Assembly (NCBI GenBank): GCA_017640605.1
Contig: JAEPQH010000012.1
Location: 44,924-108,923 of the forward strand
Length of the DNA: 64,000 nucleotides
Reading direction: 5' to 3'
Origin: Balneolaceae bacterium
GTDB taxonomy: Bacteria > Bacteroidota > Rhodothermia > Balneolales > Balneolaceae
Below the pieces are notes generated by a model. The model was not told the origin of the DNA, did no database searches, and saw only the letters and a program-made list of their open reading frames with translations. The position numbers and the translations under genes are program-made. The number at the start of each line of letters is the position of its first letter. The first letter of the stretch is position 1. Of this stretch, positions 19,583-28,951 are shown piece after piece.

Positions 19583-21904
19583 TTGCGACAGCTGGCGGCC
19601 ATTTTATTTACAGATATTGTTGGTTATACCGCCATCATGCAGGAGGATGAAGCCAAAGCACGAAAAATTCGAGAAGTTCACAGAGCTGTTTTCGAACAAC
19701 AGCATCAGAAGTTGAATGGAAACATCATTCAGTATTTCGGTGATGGAACATTAAGCATGTTTAAAAGTGCAGTGAATGCTGTGGAATGTGCCATTGCTAT
19801 GCAACATGCTTTTCGACAACATGAACTCCGGATTCCGGTAAGAATGGGGATCCACTCCGGCGATATTTTTTACGACGGAACTGAGATTTTCGGACATGGT
19901 GTGAATGTAGCTGCTCGTATAGAAGCTATGAGTGCAGCCGGAAGCGTTCTGATTTCAAAATCTGTGAATAATGAACTGAACAACCACACAAATTTTGAAA
20001 GCACTTCTTTAGGAACCTTCTCTTTCAAAAATGTGACCGATCCCGTAGAAGTGTTCATCATCCACGAAAAAGGATTGAATTCTGATTTAGCACTTGATCA
20101 ATCATCGGTCACAAAAGTGCTTGATAAAAAATCTGTTGCGGTTCTGCCTTTTGAAAATTTGAGCCCATCACAAGAACAGGCCTATTTTTGCGATGGAATG
20201 ACGGAAGAGATCATTAATGCACTTTCTAAAATAAAAGAATTGAGAGTCACTTCACGTAACTCGGCTTTCCGTTTAAAAGACAAAAACCTGAGTACCGCAG
20301 AAATTGGTGAGTTGCTTAATGTTACCACACTTGTAGTGGGTAGTATCCGGCTCAGTGGCTCAAAAATGAGGATATCCGTTCAATTAATCGATGTTGAAGA
20401 AGACTACTGTTTTTGGTCGGATAAATATGACCGGATTTTAGAGGATGTTTTTGAGGTACAGGATGAAGTAAGTGTGGCCATCGCCGAGCGACTTCGCGAA
20501 TACCTGGGGCATTTAGATATTGATGAATCTCTGGTCCCGGTTCAGGATATTACACCGGAAGATTACATTACCTATCTCAAGGCTCGATATCACATTTTAA
20601 AAATGACAGCTGCTGATATCCACGAAGGGATAAAACTATTAGAACCACTGGTTATTCAATCGCCTGACTATGTTTACGGTCATCTTGGTATGCATATGGG
20701 GTATATCATGCTGGGTACTTTAGGATACATGCCTGCCGAGAAAGCATTCCCAACCGGGATGAGTTATCTACAGAAAGCGATAGAACTGGAACCCGATCTC
20801 CCGGAATGTAACCTGCAACAATCGTGGATTAGTTTTCTGCAGGATTGGGATTTAGATAAAACATACGCATACCTTAGTAAAGTTCACGATGAACGACCAA
20901 TCGTCGACTATTATCAGACGATGGCTTCGGTGATAGTAACAGAACGGAATTTCAAAGCAGCAGAAAACTACATTGACACTGCATTGAAAATGGATCCCCT
21001 TTCAGAAATTACCCATAACCTGAAAGGCTTTATTTACTATGTGCAACACAAGTACGATGAAGCACTGACTTATTACAGAAGATGCCTTGAATTAAACCCC
21101 GAATCCACGGTTTCTTATACCGAACTTGGTCATTCTCTTCTTCTGAGTGGGAAACACAATGAGGCGCTCACCTTTTTTGAAAACCTTCCATCTGATAAAT
21201 CTGAACTGATAAAAAAAGGCGGAATTGCACTTGTTCATGCTTTTCAGGGAAATATGGATCTGGTGGAAAAAGAAAAGAAAGTGCTGGAAGAAGCACTTCA
21301 GAGCGAATCGATGGAAAAAGCATTGTACCTGCTGATTATCCTCGAATGTGCCCTCAATAACACTAATAAAGCGATACAATACATTCGGCAGGCTTTTGAA
21401 TATCGATTGCCCATGTTGGTTTATCTGAAAATCGATCCGATTATTAAGCCACTTCATAACCTTCCCGAGTTCAAAGAACTTTTTGATTCCTTTCTGACAA
21501 CAGAAAAATCACAACCTGATATTGAGCAGTTTTATAAAAAATCGTTGGTAAGTCAGGAGTATGTTGAACAGTATAGGGCTGAGCTGAAAACACTAATGTC
21601 TACTGAAAAGCCATATTTAAACCCGCATCTCACATTAGCAGAAGTTGGGCAGTTATTGGGAATTCCTGCCAATCAGTTATCTCAAATTTTGAATGCAGGG
21701 TTCGATCAGAATTTTTCGGAATTCATAAATTCATACAGAGTACGGCATTTTAAAGCGTTGCTTAAAAATCCGGATAAAAAACAATTCACCATTCTTGCGA
21801 TAGCTTATGAAAGTGGATTCAATTCCAAATCTGCCTTTAATTCCTTTTTTAAACGTTCGGAAGGCATGACTCCCAAAGCGTATTTGAAATCGGTACGAAA
21901 TTAA
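19583..21904 (+). CDS. Class III cyclase - TolB-like - TPR - AraC HTH fusion regulator
   Basis: A 773-residue multidomain protein starting at TTG 19583; an in-frame stop at 19556 excludes earlier starts. Residues 3-155 are a class III nucleotidyl cyclase domain with metal aspartates at D11 (FTDIVGY) and D54 (YFGDGT), plus HGVNVAARIEA supplying the conserved Asn and Arg. Residues about 165-285 are a TolB/FlgO-like domain (KSVAVLPFENLS, DGMTEEIINALSK). TPR helices follow (about 330-600). The C-terminus (about 675-773) is an AraC-type DNA-binding domain (ILAIAYESGFNSKSAFNSFFKR). The fusion suggests a cytoplasmic sensor that couples cyclic-nucleotide synthesis to transcription. A putative operator lies directly after its stop codon. 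Confidence 0.92.
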   Translation: MRQLAAILFTDIVGYTAIMQEDEAKARKIREVHRAVFEQQHQKLNGNIIQYFGDGTLSMFKSAVNAVECAIAMQHAFRQHELRIPVRMGIHSGDIFYDGTEIFGHGVNVAARIEAMSAAGSVLISKSVNNELNNHTNFESTSLGTFSFKNVTDPVEVFIIHEKGLNSDLALDQSSVTKVLDKKSVAVLPFENLSPSQEQAYFCDGMTEEIINALSKIKELRVTSRNSAFRLKDKNLSTAEIGELLNVTTLVVGSIRLSGSKMRISVQLIDVEEDYCFWSDKYDRILEDVFEVQDEVSVAIAERLREYLGHLDIDESLVPVQDITPEDYITYLKARYHILKMTAADIHEGIKLLEPLVIQSPDYVYGHLGMHMGYIMLGTLGYMPAEKAFPTGMSYLQKAIELEPDLPECNLQQSWISFLQDWDLDKTYAYLSKVHDERPIVDYYQTMASVIVTERNFKAAENYIDTALKMDPLSEITHNLKGFIYYVQHKYDEALTYYRRCLELNPESTVSYTELGHSLLLSGKHNEALTFFENLPSDKSELIKKGGIALVHAFQGNMDLVEKEKKVLEEALQSESMEKALYLLIILECALNNTNKAIQYIRQAFEYRLPMLVYLKIDPIIKPLHNLPEFKELFDSFLTTEKSQPDIEQFYKKSLVSQEYVEQYRAELKTLMSTEKPYLNPHLTLAEVGQLLGIPANQLSQILNAGFDQNFSEFINSYRVRHFKALLKNPDKKQFTILAIAYESGFNSKSAFNSFFKRSEGMTPKAYLKSVRN

Positions 21905-21905
21905 T

Positions 21906-21931
21906 ACGTTCGCATTTCGAAACCTGAACGT
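21906..21931. promoter_or_regulatory. Hyphenated inverted repeat, putative operator (copy 1)
   Basis: ACGTTC (21906-21911) and GAACGT (21926-21931) are perfect inverted arms with a 14-base spacer beginning GCATTT. The site lies 2 bases after the cyclase-AraC stop and 63 bases before the oxidoreductase start. A second copy with the same spacer length but compensating base changes in both arms is at 25082-25107. Confidence 0.6.
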
Positions 21932-21994
21932 TTACAGCATTCATACTGAGTAGGTTTGTATCCGCATTAACCGAAACAAATTAATCTCAGAATT

Positions 21995-22999
21995 ATGAAA
22001 GCTCAAAAGATGAATGCGATTATCTCCACAGCTTATGGATCAGCGGACGTACTGAAACTCCAACAAGTCGATCGACCTGTTCCGGAGCAAGATGAAGTAT
22101 TGATAAAAGTACATGCAACTACGGTAACCAATGCACACACTGCAATGAGGACCGGTTATCCTTTATTCGGCAGATTATTTATGGGTTTGATGAAACCGAA
22201 AATGGAGATTTCAGGCACCGATTTTTCGGGAGAAATAGTTGCCGCCGGTGAAAAAGTTAAAAAATATCATATTGGTGATTCCGTATTTGGCTCCACCGAC
22301 CTGAATGGCGGTAGTTATGCAGAATATCTGACAATCAAGGAAAACGAAGTGTTTACCCTGAAGCCGGAAAATTACACCCACGCACAAGCAACGGCGATTA
22401 TTGATGGGGCATCCACAGCTTATGCATTTCTTAAAAACGCCATTAATCTTAAAGCGGGACAGAAAATCCTGATTAATGGCGCATCCGGAAGTATCGGAAC
22501 AGCAGCCGTTCAATTGGCTAAGTACTTTGGAGCGGAAGTAACCGGAGTATGCAGTACTGCAAATGTGTCGATGGTAAAATCAATCGGGGCGGACTACGTG
22601 ATAGATTATTCAAAAACCGACTTTACCAAAGGGAGTAAAAAATACGATGTGATTTTTGACACGGTAGGGAAATCCAGTTTTAAAGCATGCAAACCTGTAC
22701 TCGAAAATGATGGCATCTATCTGACTCCGGTGCTTACCCTCGGTAGTTTGAAGGATATGATGATATCTAAGCTTTTTTCATCCAAAAAAGCTGTGTTCAT
22801 GGCGACAGGACTTCGGGATTCGAAAACTAAATCCAAAGAGTTTATAGCGATTAAGAAGTTGATTGAAAATAACAAGCTAACTCCCGTTATCGACCGATAT
22901 TATCAACTTCCTCAAATTCCCGAAGCTCACAGATATGTGGAAAAAGGTCACAAAAAAGGGAATGTGGTGATCAGCATTGTTGAAGGAGTGGAATCATGA
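21995..22999 (+). CDS. MDR-family NAD(P)-dependent oxidoreductase (quinone-reductase-like)
   Basis: A 334-residue medium-chain dehydrogenase/reductase; ATG 22010 is an alternative start. The N-terminal GroES-like domain has VLIKVHATTVTNAHTAMR and SGTDFSGEIVAAG. The Rossmann part has KILINGASGSIGTAAVQLAK, and the end has HRYVEKGHKKGNVVI. The usual catalytic-zinc ligands of alcohol dehydrogenases are not evident, which suggests the zinc-independent quinone-oxidoreductase-like branch. It lies downstream of the cyclase-AraC gene and putative operator copy 1, so it may be a target of that regulator. Substrate not predictable. Confidence 0.88.
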   Translation: MKAQKMNAIISTAYGSADVLKLQQVDRPVPEQDEVLIKVHATTVTNAHTAMRTGYPLFGRLFMGLMKPKMEISGTDFSGEIVAAGEKVKKYHIGDSVFGSTDLNGGSYAEYLTIKENEVFTLKPENYTHAQATAIIDGASTAYAFLKNAINLKAGQKILINGASGSIGTAAVQLAKYFGAEVTGVCSTANVSMVKSIGADYVIDYSKTDFTKGSKKYDVIFDTVGKSSFKACKPVLENDGIYLTPVLTLGSLKDMMISKLFSSKKAVFMATGLRDSKTKSKEFIAIKKLIENNKLTPVIDRYYQLPQIPEAHRYVEKGHKKGNVVISIVEGVES

Positions 23000-23128
23000 A
23001 AGGTGTTTATCCTCTCAATGATTTAATCAATTTCGAGTCTATTAAAAGAAATCTTATTGCGGGTTTTGTTGTCTTAAATGAAAATAGCTCGATCATTTTG
23101 CGGTGGGTAATCAAAAGAATCAAACCTG

Positions 23129-24934
23129 CTACTGATGTTCCTTCAACCACTTGCGTGGGGTATTCCCTGTTTTCTTCTTGAAGTAATCGTTGAAGACAGA
23201 TTTCGAATTGAACCCACTTTCAAACGCTAAACCGAGTAGTGTAAAGTTCTTATTTGCGGGATCTAGCGCTTTCTTTTTAAAACACTCAAACCGAAAATTA
23301 TTCACAAAGTCGTTAAAACTTACCCCAACCTGATCGTTCAACATCCAGGATAGTTTATTGGGATGGATTCCGGTCTCTTCAGCCAGTGATCTTAATGATA
23401 AACTTGTATCCAGAAAGCGCTCATCCTGTTGCATGAGTTGATCGAGCTTTTTCAGAGCGATTTCGATCTCTGCCTGCTCCATCAAGGCCTTAGTGTCAAT
23501 TCCATTCTTTCTCTGTGCACTTCCGAAATTGAGCTCAGGTCTTGATCGGTTTTCAGGTAATCGGGATGGCTTGAAAGTTTCTGTAACCATCACTTTAAAA
23601 TCATCTGATTCCCGTAATTCATCAAAAAACGGGCGGTTCAGGAAGTTTGCGTATTGCCCTCTCTTACTATCAACGGCTTGTTGAAGGAGTTGCATTGCCT
23701 TTTCTTTCTCCCCAAACTCAGCGTATAAAAATGCAGCCCATGGCGTTAACGAAAATCCTTCTTCTTCTACCACCTCATCAATTTCCTCAAGCTTGATTCC
23801 GTGATCAGCTGAATGATGAGATAGTGAATATAATATGCCGCATGATTTCGGAGATTCAATCATCGGAGTTTGTTCAATAAAGCCGGTCAATTCCTCCTTA
23901 CGTGCTAATTTAATCAGGCTAAGTTGCTTTAAACTAATTGCATGGGTAAAGTCAGGATTAATCCGCAAAGCCGCTTCACAGCACGCCAGTGCCGATTCAT
24001 ACTCTTTCTGCAAATAATGGATATTTGCTTTGGTAAAATGATGGTTCGGCGAGAGTGGATCCAATTGAAGGATGTGTTTGGTATGATTCAAAGCTTCATC
24101 AAACCACCCAATAGCTGTGTATAATTCAGCCAATCCTTCCTCAGCTTCGGTGTACGATGGATTTAATTCCATGGATCTGAGATACAGCTTTTCTGCTTCC
24201 CGGAAATTCCAATGCCCCCAAAACTCGAGCGTTGCTTTGCTGTAATAGCCCAAAAATGATTCATCATCTAACTCGAATCCACGGTTAATATAATCAGCAG
24301 CGATATCAAGCGAGTCTATATTTGGAGTCCATGAACCAAACATAGAATGGCAGTATCCCGCTCCGAAATATGGCCACGAAAAGTTAGGGTCCATCTCAAT
24401 ACATTGCGGATAAAACTTCATAGCATTACCAATCCCCTCACTATCCCATCGCAAGTGATTATAACGCGCCTTTAAGTAAAGATTATAGGCCTGAACATTC
24501 TGAGTGGGCACATCCACCAAATGTTCAGCAATTTCGAGGTGACCAAAGTTTTCTCTGATCTGCTCAGCGATTTCCAGACTGATTTCATCCTGCAATTCAA
24601 AAATATCCTCAATATCACGATCGAAACGCCCGGACCATATTTGAAATCCATCGGTTGTTTGCACTAATTGTGCTGAGATTCGCACTCTCTTCTTTGTCTT
24701 ACGAACACTTCCTTCCAACACCGTGGAAACGCCCAATTGATTTCCTATATGGCGCACATCCATATGCTGCCCTTTGAATGCAAAGGAAGAAGTTCGTGCG
24801 GTCACTTTTAACCCCTGAATACGGGTTAATGCGTTAATAATATCTTCGGTGATACCGTCACTGAAATATTCATTTTCAGGATCTGAACTGAGGTTCAGAA
24901 ACGGCAGAATAGCTATGGATTTGTTATCAACCAA
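23129..24934 (-). CDS. TolB-like - TPR - AraC HTH regulator without cyclase domain
   Basis: A 601-residue protein with the same architecture as the neighbour at 19583-21904 but lacking the N-terminal cyclase. Residues 1-120 are TolB/FlgO-like (KSIAILPFLNLSSDPENEY, DGITEDIINALTR), residues about 150-440 carry TPR repeats (NPSYTEAEEGLAELYTAIG, DPLSPNHHFTKANIHYL), and residues about 500-601 are an AraC-type domain (LLGLAFESGFNSKSVFNDYF). The start appears to be TTG 24934; a stop lies a few codons upstream. It is oriented away from the putative operator copy 2, which lies about 150 bases upstream. Confidence 0.9.
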   Translation of the reverse strand: MVDNKSIAILPFLNLSSDPENEYFSDGITEDIINALTRIQGLKVTARTSSFAFKGQHMDVRHIGNQLGVSTVLEGSVRKTKKRVRISAQLVQTTDGFQIWSGRFDRDIEDIFELQDEISLEIAEQIRENFGHLEIAEHLVDVPTQNVQAYNLYLKARYNHLRWDSEGIGNAMKFYPQCIEMDPNFSWPYFGAGYCHSMFGSWTPNIDSLDIAADYINRGFELDDESFLGYYSKATLEFWGHWNFREAEKLYLRSMELNPSYTEAEEGLAELYTAIGWFDEALNHTKHILQLDPLSPNHHFTKANIHYLQKEYESALACCEAALRINPDFTHAISLKQLSLIKLARKEELTGFIEQTPMIESPKSCGILYSLSHHSADHGIKLEEIDEVVEEEGFSLTPWAAFLYAEFGEKEKAMQLLQQAVDSKRGQYANFLNRPFFDELRESDDFKVMVTETFKPSRLPENRSRPELNFGSAQRKNGIDTKALMEQAEIEIALKKLDQLMQQDERFLDTSLSLRSLAEETGIHPNKLSWMLNDQVGVSFNDFVNNFRFECFKKKALDPANKNFTLLGLAFESGFNSKSVFNDYFKKKTGNTPRKWLKEHQ

Positions 24935-25081
24935 AAATATGTAAAGTGTTTACGTACTACCCGAAATTCATGTAATTGCGAAGAAGATATAAAATCATAC
25001 CCACAAAGAAACACGGAGATTAAAAACCTCCTTTTTCAGTCTTTTTCCATTCACTTCCGAAAAGTCCCATATCTCACTAAT

Positions 25082-25107
25082 ACGTCCGCATTTTCATTTC
25101 AGGACGT
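25082..25107. promoter_or_regulatory. Hyphenated inverted repeat, putative operator (copy 2)
   Basis: ACGTCC (25082-25087) and GGACGT (25102-25107) are perfect inverted arms with a 14-base spacer beginning GCATTT. Compared with copy 1 at 21906, both arms change in a compensating way (TTC/GAA to TCC/GGA). The site lies between the divergent TolB-TPR-AraC gene (start 24934) and the outer-membrane protein gene (start 25221). Confidence 0.6.
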
Positions 25108-25220
25108 TTGGTCTAGGGTTTCTTACGATCATTGATCTGTCGATTTGATTGACCGGAGGTTTTCAGAAAAAACTATCCATAATCGGAGAGTCAGTCATTT
25201 AACCTTTAAAATTTAGAACA

Positions 25221-25868
25221 ATGAGATACCTGCTAATTTTTGTTTTCACATTTACCTCGTTAAGTGTTTTTGCACAAGAAAAATCACCACTAGAAAAAGA
25301 AATTGAAGTAGACCATAAGTGGAGAGTAAGTATACCTTATCTCGTTCCCGACGAGATTATCTTTGGGTATGGTAAGCGTACAAGTATTCAAATGGTAGAA
25401 TTGCATGTAAAACGTAATCTCGACGAAAAAAACATTATAGGTGTGAAATTTGCAACCTGGCGACTATTTCAACCTATGGGAATTACCTGGTGGGATGGTG
25501 TTGTAGATAAAATTGAGTCTGGAACCGAATATTACGATGGATACTTAAGAGAAACTGGAATTGGTATTTCCTACCAGCGAATGCTTTGGAAAGGACTATT
25601 TACAAGTATTGAAGTACTTCCACAGATACAAACCTATACCGATTTAGACGGCAATAAGATTAAGAATGGCTTTAAACTGTACAACTCATACCACTTGGGC
25701 TATCATGTAGCTTTCGGGAAGAAAAAACGATTATTCATAGAGCCTCAGGTTCATATAAACCAGTGGATGTTCGACAACAACTCCCCGGAAGGATTTAAAG
25801 AATTTGATGACAAATACGGAAACGTCTTCTGGTTCGAACCCAACCTTTACTTCGGATTTAAATTCTAG
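25221..25868 (+). CDS. Small outer-membrane beta-barrel-like protein
   Basis: A 215-residue protein with a signal peptide (MRYLLIFVFTFTSLSVFAQ). The mature part alternates hydrophobic and polar residues with many aromatics (VGVKFATWRLFQPMGITWW, LYNSYHLGYHVAFG, RLFIEPQVHIN) and ends in LYFGFKF with a terminal Phe, the usual signature of outer-membrane barrels. It follows putative operator copy 2. No named family was recognised. Confidence 0.72.
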   Translation: MRYLLIFVFTFTSLSVFAQEKSPLEKEIEVDHKWRVSIPYLVPDEIIFGYGKRTSIQMVELHVKRNLDEKNIIGVKFATWRLFQPMGITWWDGVVDKIESGTEYYDGYLRETGIGISYQRMLWKGLFTSIEVLPQIQTYTDLDGNKIKNGFKLYNSYHLGYHVAFGKKKRLFIEPQVHINQWMFDNNSPEGFKEFDDKYGNVFWFEPNLYFGFKF

Positions 25869-25935
25869 GGTATAGCTACTCAAAATTAGCGGTTTGAACC
25901 CGCACGCCATCAAATAAGAACTAACGCCTGATACC

Positions 25936-26781
25936 ATGTTTAAATCAAAACTAGGAAAGGATGAAATACTCCGACTCTACGACAAAAAACTGAATAGTTT
26001 AGATCTGGATGTTGAGTCCATAACCGTTCATACCCGCTATGGAGAGACCAATATCTTAGCAACCGGAGATCCTGCAAATCCGCCCATCATTTTGGTGCAT
26101 GGATCGAATGGTTGTGCTCCTATTGCCCTAGAAACGTATGCGAATCTACATAAAAGATACAGAGTTTTTGCGGTGGATGTGTTGGCTCAACCAAATAAAA
26201 GTGCCGATACGCGACTGAGCATGAAAGATGATTCTTATGGTAAATGGATGAATGAAATCATCGGTGTATTGGAACTCGAATCAGTAACAATGGCCGGCTT
26301 TTCTTTCGGGGGATTAATCATTCTGAAAACGTTGGAATATGATGAAAGCAAGATCAAAGAAGTTTACTTATCTGCTCCGGCTTATATCGTAAATGGGAAT
26401 CCACTTAAAGCAATTTTCAAGGTGTTTATTCCTATGAAGCGATATATGAAAACAAAAAAGGTTGAACATGTGGAAAAGTTTCTTTCTGCTCTCTTCACAG
26501 ACAGGGATGAATTTGCTATCGAATTTCTATCTAAAGTCTTTTTAGAATTTGAGATGGACTTTACACCGGTTCCGGTTATCGATGCAAAGAAAGCACTGGC
26601 AATACGAACTCCTATTACCATTTTTGGTGCTGATGAAGACCTGATGTTTCCCGGCAAAAAGATGCTTAAAAGAGCACGGAAAATATTCCCATCTCTTAAA
26701 AACGGCAGTCTAATCGAAGGCTCTAAACATGTTCAAAACAATGAACAGAACGAACTAATTGAACACGAAATAATGGGATAA
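25936..26781 (+). CDS. Alpha/beta hydrolase
   Basis: A 281-residue alpha/beta hydrolase with oxyanion-hole motif LVHGSNG (54-60), nucleophile elbow GFSFGG (Ser123), a likely acid in FGADEDLMFPG and catalytic His in GSKHVQNNE near the C-terminus. No signal peptide, so cytoplasmic. It is a paralogue of the hydrolase at 30164-31027: both begin with a similar LYDxKLxSL helix and share NKSA/TKSA and MFPG/YFPG segments. Substrate unknown. Confidence 0.88.
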   Translation: MFKSKLGKDEILRLYDKKLNSLDLDVESITVHTRYGETNILATGDPANPPIILVHGSNGCAPIALETYANLHKRYRVFAVDVLAQPNKSADTRLSMKDDSYGKWMNEIIGVLELESVTMAGFSFGGLIILKTLEYDESKIKEVYLSAPAYIVNGNPLKAIFKVFIPMKRYMKTKKVEHVEKFLSALFTDRDEFAIEFLSKVFLEFEMDFTPVPVIDAKKALAIRTPITIFGADEDLMFPGKKMLKRARKIFPSLKNGSLIEGSKHVQNNEQNELIEHEIMG

Positions 26782-26855
26782 GGAGCCATGTCTTTTTCAG
26801 AGCTACCCGGCGACATTTATAAGATCAAAACAAAAAACAATTATCAAGATTCATA

Positions 26856-27536
26856 ATGACACATTCTCAAGTATCACTTAAAAAAGATGCCCGATTAACC
26901 GGTTTTTTCTATCTATCATTGGCAATTTCCGGAGTTCTGGGATTTCTGATATTTCATCCCAAAATATTTATTGTGGGCGAACCCGCGTCAACCCTTCAAA
27001 ATATCCTCGACAATGAATCGGCTATTCGAACTCGACTACTCCTGGAATTAGGAATAGTTCTGTCACAAGTTTTGACGGCTGTTTGGTTTTACAAATTATT
27101 CAGACCAATTAAAGAGTGGGCTTCCTGGTCGGTTGCGATCTGGGGAACAGTTAATGCGGTGGTTATTTTGATCAGTGCAATATCTATGGGAGCGATGATC
27201 AATGTTGCAGCATCCTCGTTCTCGCCTGATGAACAGATTTTATTGATTTCGGTTTTGCACAATGTAATTAGTAATGCTTGGGCTACCGGAAGTCTCTTTT
27301 TTGGACTGTGGCTAATTCCAATGGGTTATATCATCACTCATTCTCGCCGAATGCCTGTTTGGTTAGGATATACGCTAATTATTGGTGGCTTCGGTTATGT
27401 ACTGAGTACTTTTTTCCATTATTCGGGAATAGAATCGTCTTTTCTTGATTACCTAACCCTTCCGGCTACTTTCGGCGAATTCTGGATGATCGGTTATCTA
27501 CTCATTTTTGGGATCAGGCCTGAAGTTCAGAAATGA
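26856..27536 (+). CDS. DUF4386-family integral membrane protein
   Basis: A 226-residue protein with about six hydrophobic helices (LTGFFYLSLAISGVLGFLIF, RLLLELGIVLSQVLTAVWFY, SWSVAIWGTVNAVVILISAI and others) and a long loop after helix 1. The arrangement and RLTGFFYL opening fit the DUF4386 family, whose role is unknown. It lies between the alpha/beta hydrolase and a lipoprotein on the same strand. Confidence 0.82.
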   Translation: MTHSQVSLKKDARLTGFFYLSLAISGVLGFLIFHPKIFIVGEPASTLQNILDNESAIRTRLLLELGIVLSQVLTAVWFYKLFRPIKEWASWSVAIWGTVNAVVILISAISMGAMINVAASSFSPDEQILLISVLHNVISNAWATGSLFFGLWLIPMGYIITHSRRMPVWLGYTLIIGGFGYVLSTFFHYSGIESSFLDYLTLPATFGEFWMIGYLLIFGIRPEVQK

Positions 27537-27603
27537 TCAACTTAATCGAAGATCGTCTTCTACAAAAACGCAAAAAACCTTAATTCAAAAGTCTTTCATA
27601 ACT

Positions 27604-28197
27604 ATGAAACTTCACTATGCACTCTTATTGACTGCTATTCTTTGTATTGCATGTAAAAGCTCCGATCAAAGCTTGAGCGGTCAACCAACTTTGGCAGACT
27701 ATCAACTAGGCGAAACCTGGGTTTGGAAATATAAAGGCGTTACGACAGATGGTGAAGTCCGCTCCGATGGCATCGACAAGCGAATGATCGTCCAAATGAA
27801 TGAAGGTTTGGGAATGACCATCGGAAATGACACCATTCCCCTCGCTGATATTGTAAAACCGGATGAAAGCGAAACCCCCAAATATGACTGGCCTCTGGAA
27901 GTTGGCAAAACATGGAAGTATGAAAATAACTGGACCAGTCAGGACGGAACCACGGGAACTCAATCGCATCAAGCGGTGGTATTGTCATATCAAGAAGAAA
28001 CCGTAGAAGCCGGAACATTTATGGCTTACACCATCCAATACACCGGAAATACCACCAATTCAAGAGGATACAATGCCGAAGAAGAAGAGATTTGGCTATA
28101 TGCGCCTGCCGTAAAAACCTTTATTAAACTGACTCAATCACAAGGCGACTTTAATTACGTAGAGGAATTGATTGAATATTCGAAGCCGGATGAATAG
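27604..28197 (+). CDS. Unrecognised lipoprotein
   Basis: About 197 residues from ATG 27604. The longer frame starting at 27508 overlaps the previous gene and is not preferred. The N-terminus MKLHYALLLTAILCIACKSS is a lipoprotein signal. The mature protein is rich in Trp and acidic residues (GETWVWKYKGV, WPLEVGKTWKYENNW, EEEIWLYAPAVKTFIKL) and looks all-beta, resembling extracytoplasmic domains of unknown function in Bacteroidota. Function not assigned. Confidence 0.72.
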   Translation: MKLHYALLLTAILCIACKSSDQSLSGQPTLADYQLGETWVWKYKGVTTDGEVRSDGIDKRMIVQMNEGLGMTIGNDTIPLADIVKPDESETPKYDWPLEVGKTWKYENNWTSQDGTTGTQSHQAVVLSYQEETVEAGTFMAYTIQYTGNTTNSRGYNAEEEEIWLYAPAVKTFIKLTQSQGDFNYVEELIEYSKPDE

Positions 28198-28253
28198 ATC
28201 GGTAAACTGTAATCCAAATTCTTAATTATCGGTGGTGCAAAGCCCAACTCGTT

Positions 28254-28297
28254 CCCAAGCTCCGGCTTGGGCAATACATTCCAGAAGCTCCTGCTTC
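28254..28297. repeat. REP-like palindromic hairpins
   Basis: CCCAAGC/GCTTGGG (28254-28271) and GAAGC/GCTTC (28284-28297) form two short hairpins in the gap between convergent genes. The sequence resembles interspersed palindromes seen in many genomes. No gene is visible in this 166-base gap. Confidence 0.5.
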
Positions 28298-28363
28298 GAA
28301 TATGCATTTAAAGCGCTAACTGAAATATATGGGCAAAAAAAGGACAAATCAGTTTAGCCAATT

Positions 28364-28951
28364 TTATAAATGGTTATGAACCCTTTTTTTGATCCTGCTT
28401 AATGATTCCGGTTTCACGCCAATGTAGGAGGCTATTTGTATCTGAGGAACTTTGTTGAAAATGCCAGGATTCTTTTGCATTAGCTGAACATATCTTTTTT
28501 CGGGACTTAGAGTAATTAACGACGACACCATTTCTTGAAGGTTCATTAATTCTTCTTCCATAACCAAGCGCGCAAGCTTTTCAAAGTTTGGATGTACCAC
28601 CAGCATTTTCTCAGCAACCTCATAATTGAAAATGGCCACTTCCGTATCTTCCACTGCCTGAAAGAAGAAATTAGAAGGTTTCTGATTTCGAAAGCTATCA
28701 TAAGCTCCTATAAATTTACCTTCGGGATAAAAAAAGGCTGTTCGTTCTTCGCCATCCGAGAGATAAAAAAGCCGAACAAAACCAGATATGTTATAGAAAA
28801 AAGATTTTGAGATTTCCCCTTCTACTAGGAGGTACTCACCTCTTTTTAGCTTCTTAATTGGTATGGATTTCTTTAAAAATAGGATCTCCTCTTCATTTAA
28901 TGGAAATGATTCTGTAAGACTATTTATAAACCGATCGAATACCCTTTGCAT
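28364..28951 (-). CDS. Crp/Fnr family transcriptional regulator
   Basis: About 195 residues from ATG 28951; TTG 28990 would add 13 residues and has GAGG too close to act as a normal ribosome site. The cyclic-nucleotide-binding beta-roll spans roughly residues 20-125 (KLKRGEYLLVEGE, FYNISGFVRLFY, FYPEGKFIGAY). A C-terminal helical region ends with IASYIGVKPESLSRIKKR, a winged-helix recognition segment. The Crp-type RExSR ligand motif is not evident, so cAMP binding is uncertain. It is divergent from the serine hydrolase gene starting at 29043. Confidence 0.88.
   Translation of the reverse strand: MQRVFDRFINSLTESFPLNEEEILFLKKSIPIKKLKRGEYLLVEGEISKSFFYNISGFVRLFYLSDGEERTAFFYPEGKFIGAYDSFRNQKPSNFFFQAVEDTEVAIFNYEVAEKMLVVHPNFEKLARLVMEEELMNLQEMVSSLITLSPEKRYVQLMQKNPGIFNKVPQIQIASYIGVKPESLSRIKKRVHNHL

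Noticed and set aside
22996..23181. 61-residue ORF overlapping the oxidoreductase stop (ATGA)
   Set aside because: It runs antisense into the 3' end of the TolB-TPR-AraC gene and has no recognisable features, though the ATGA overlap looked attractive.
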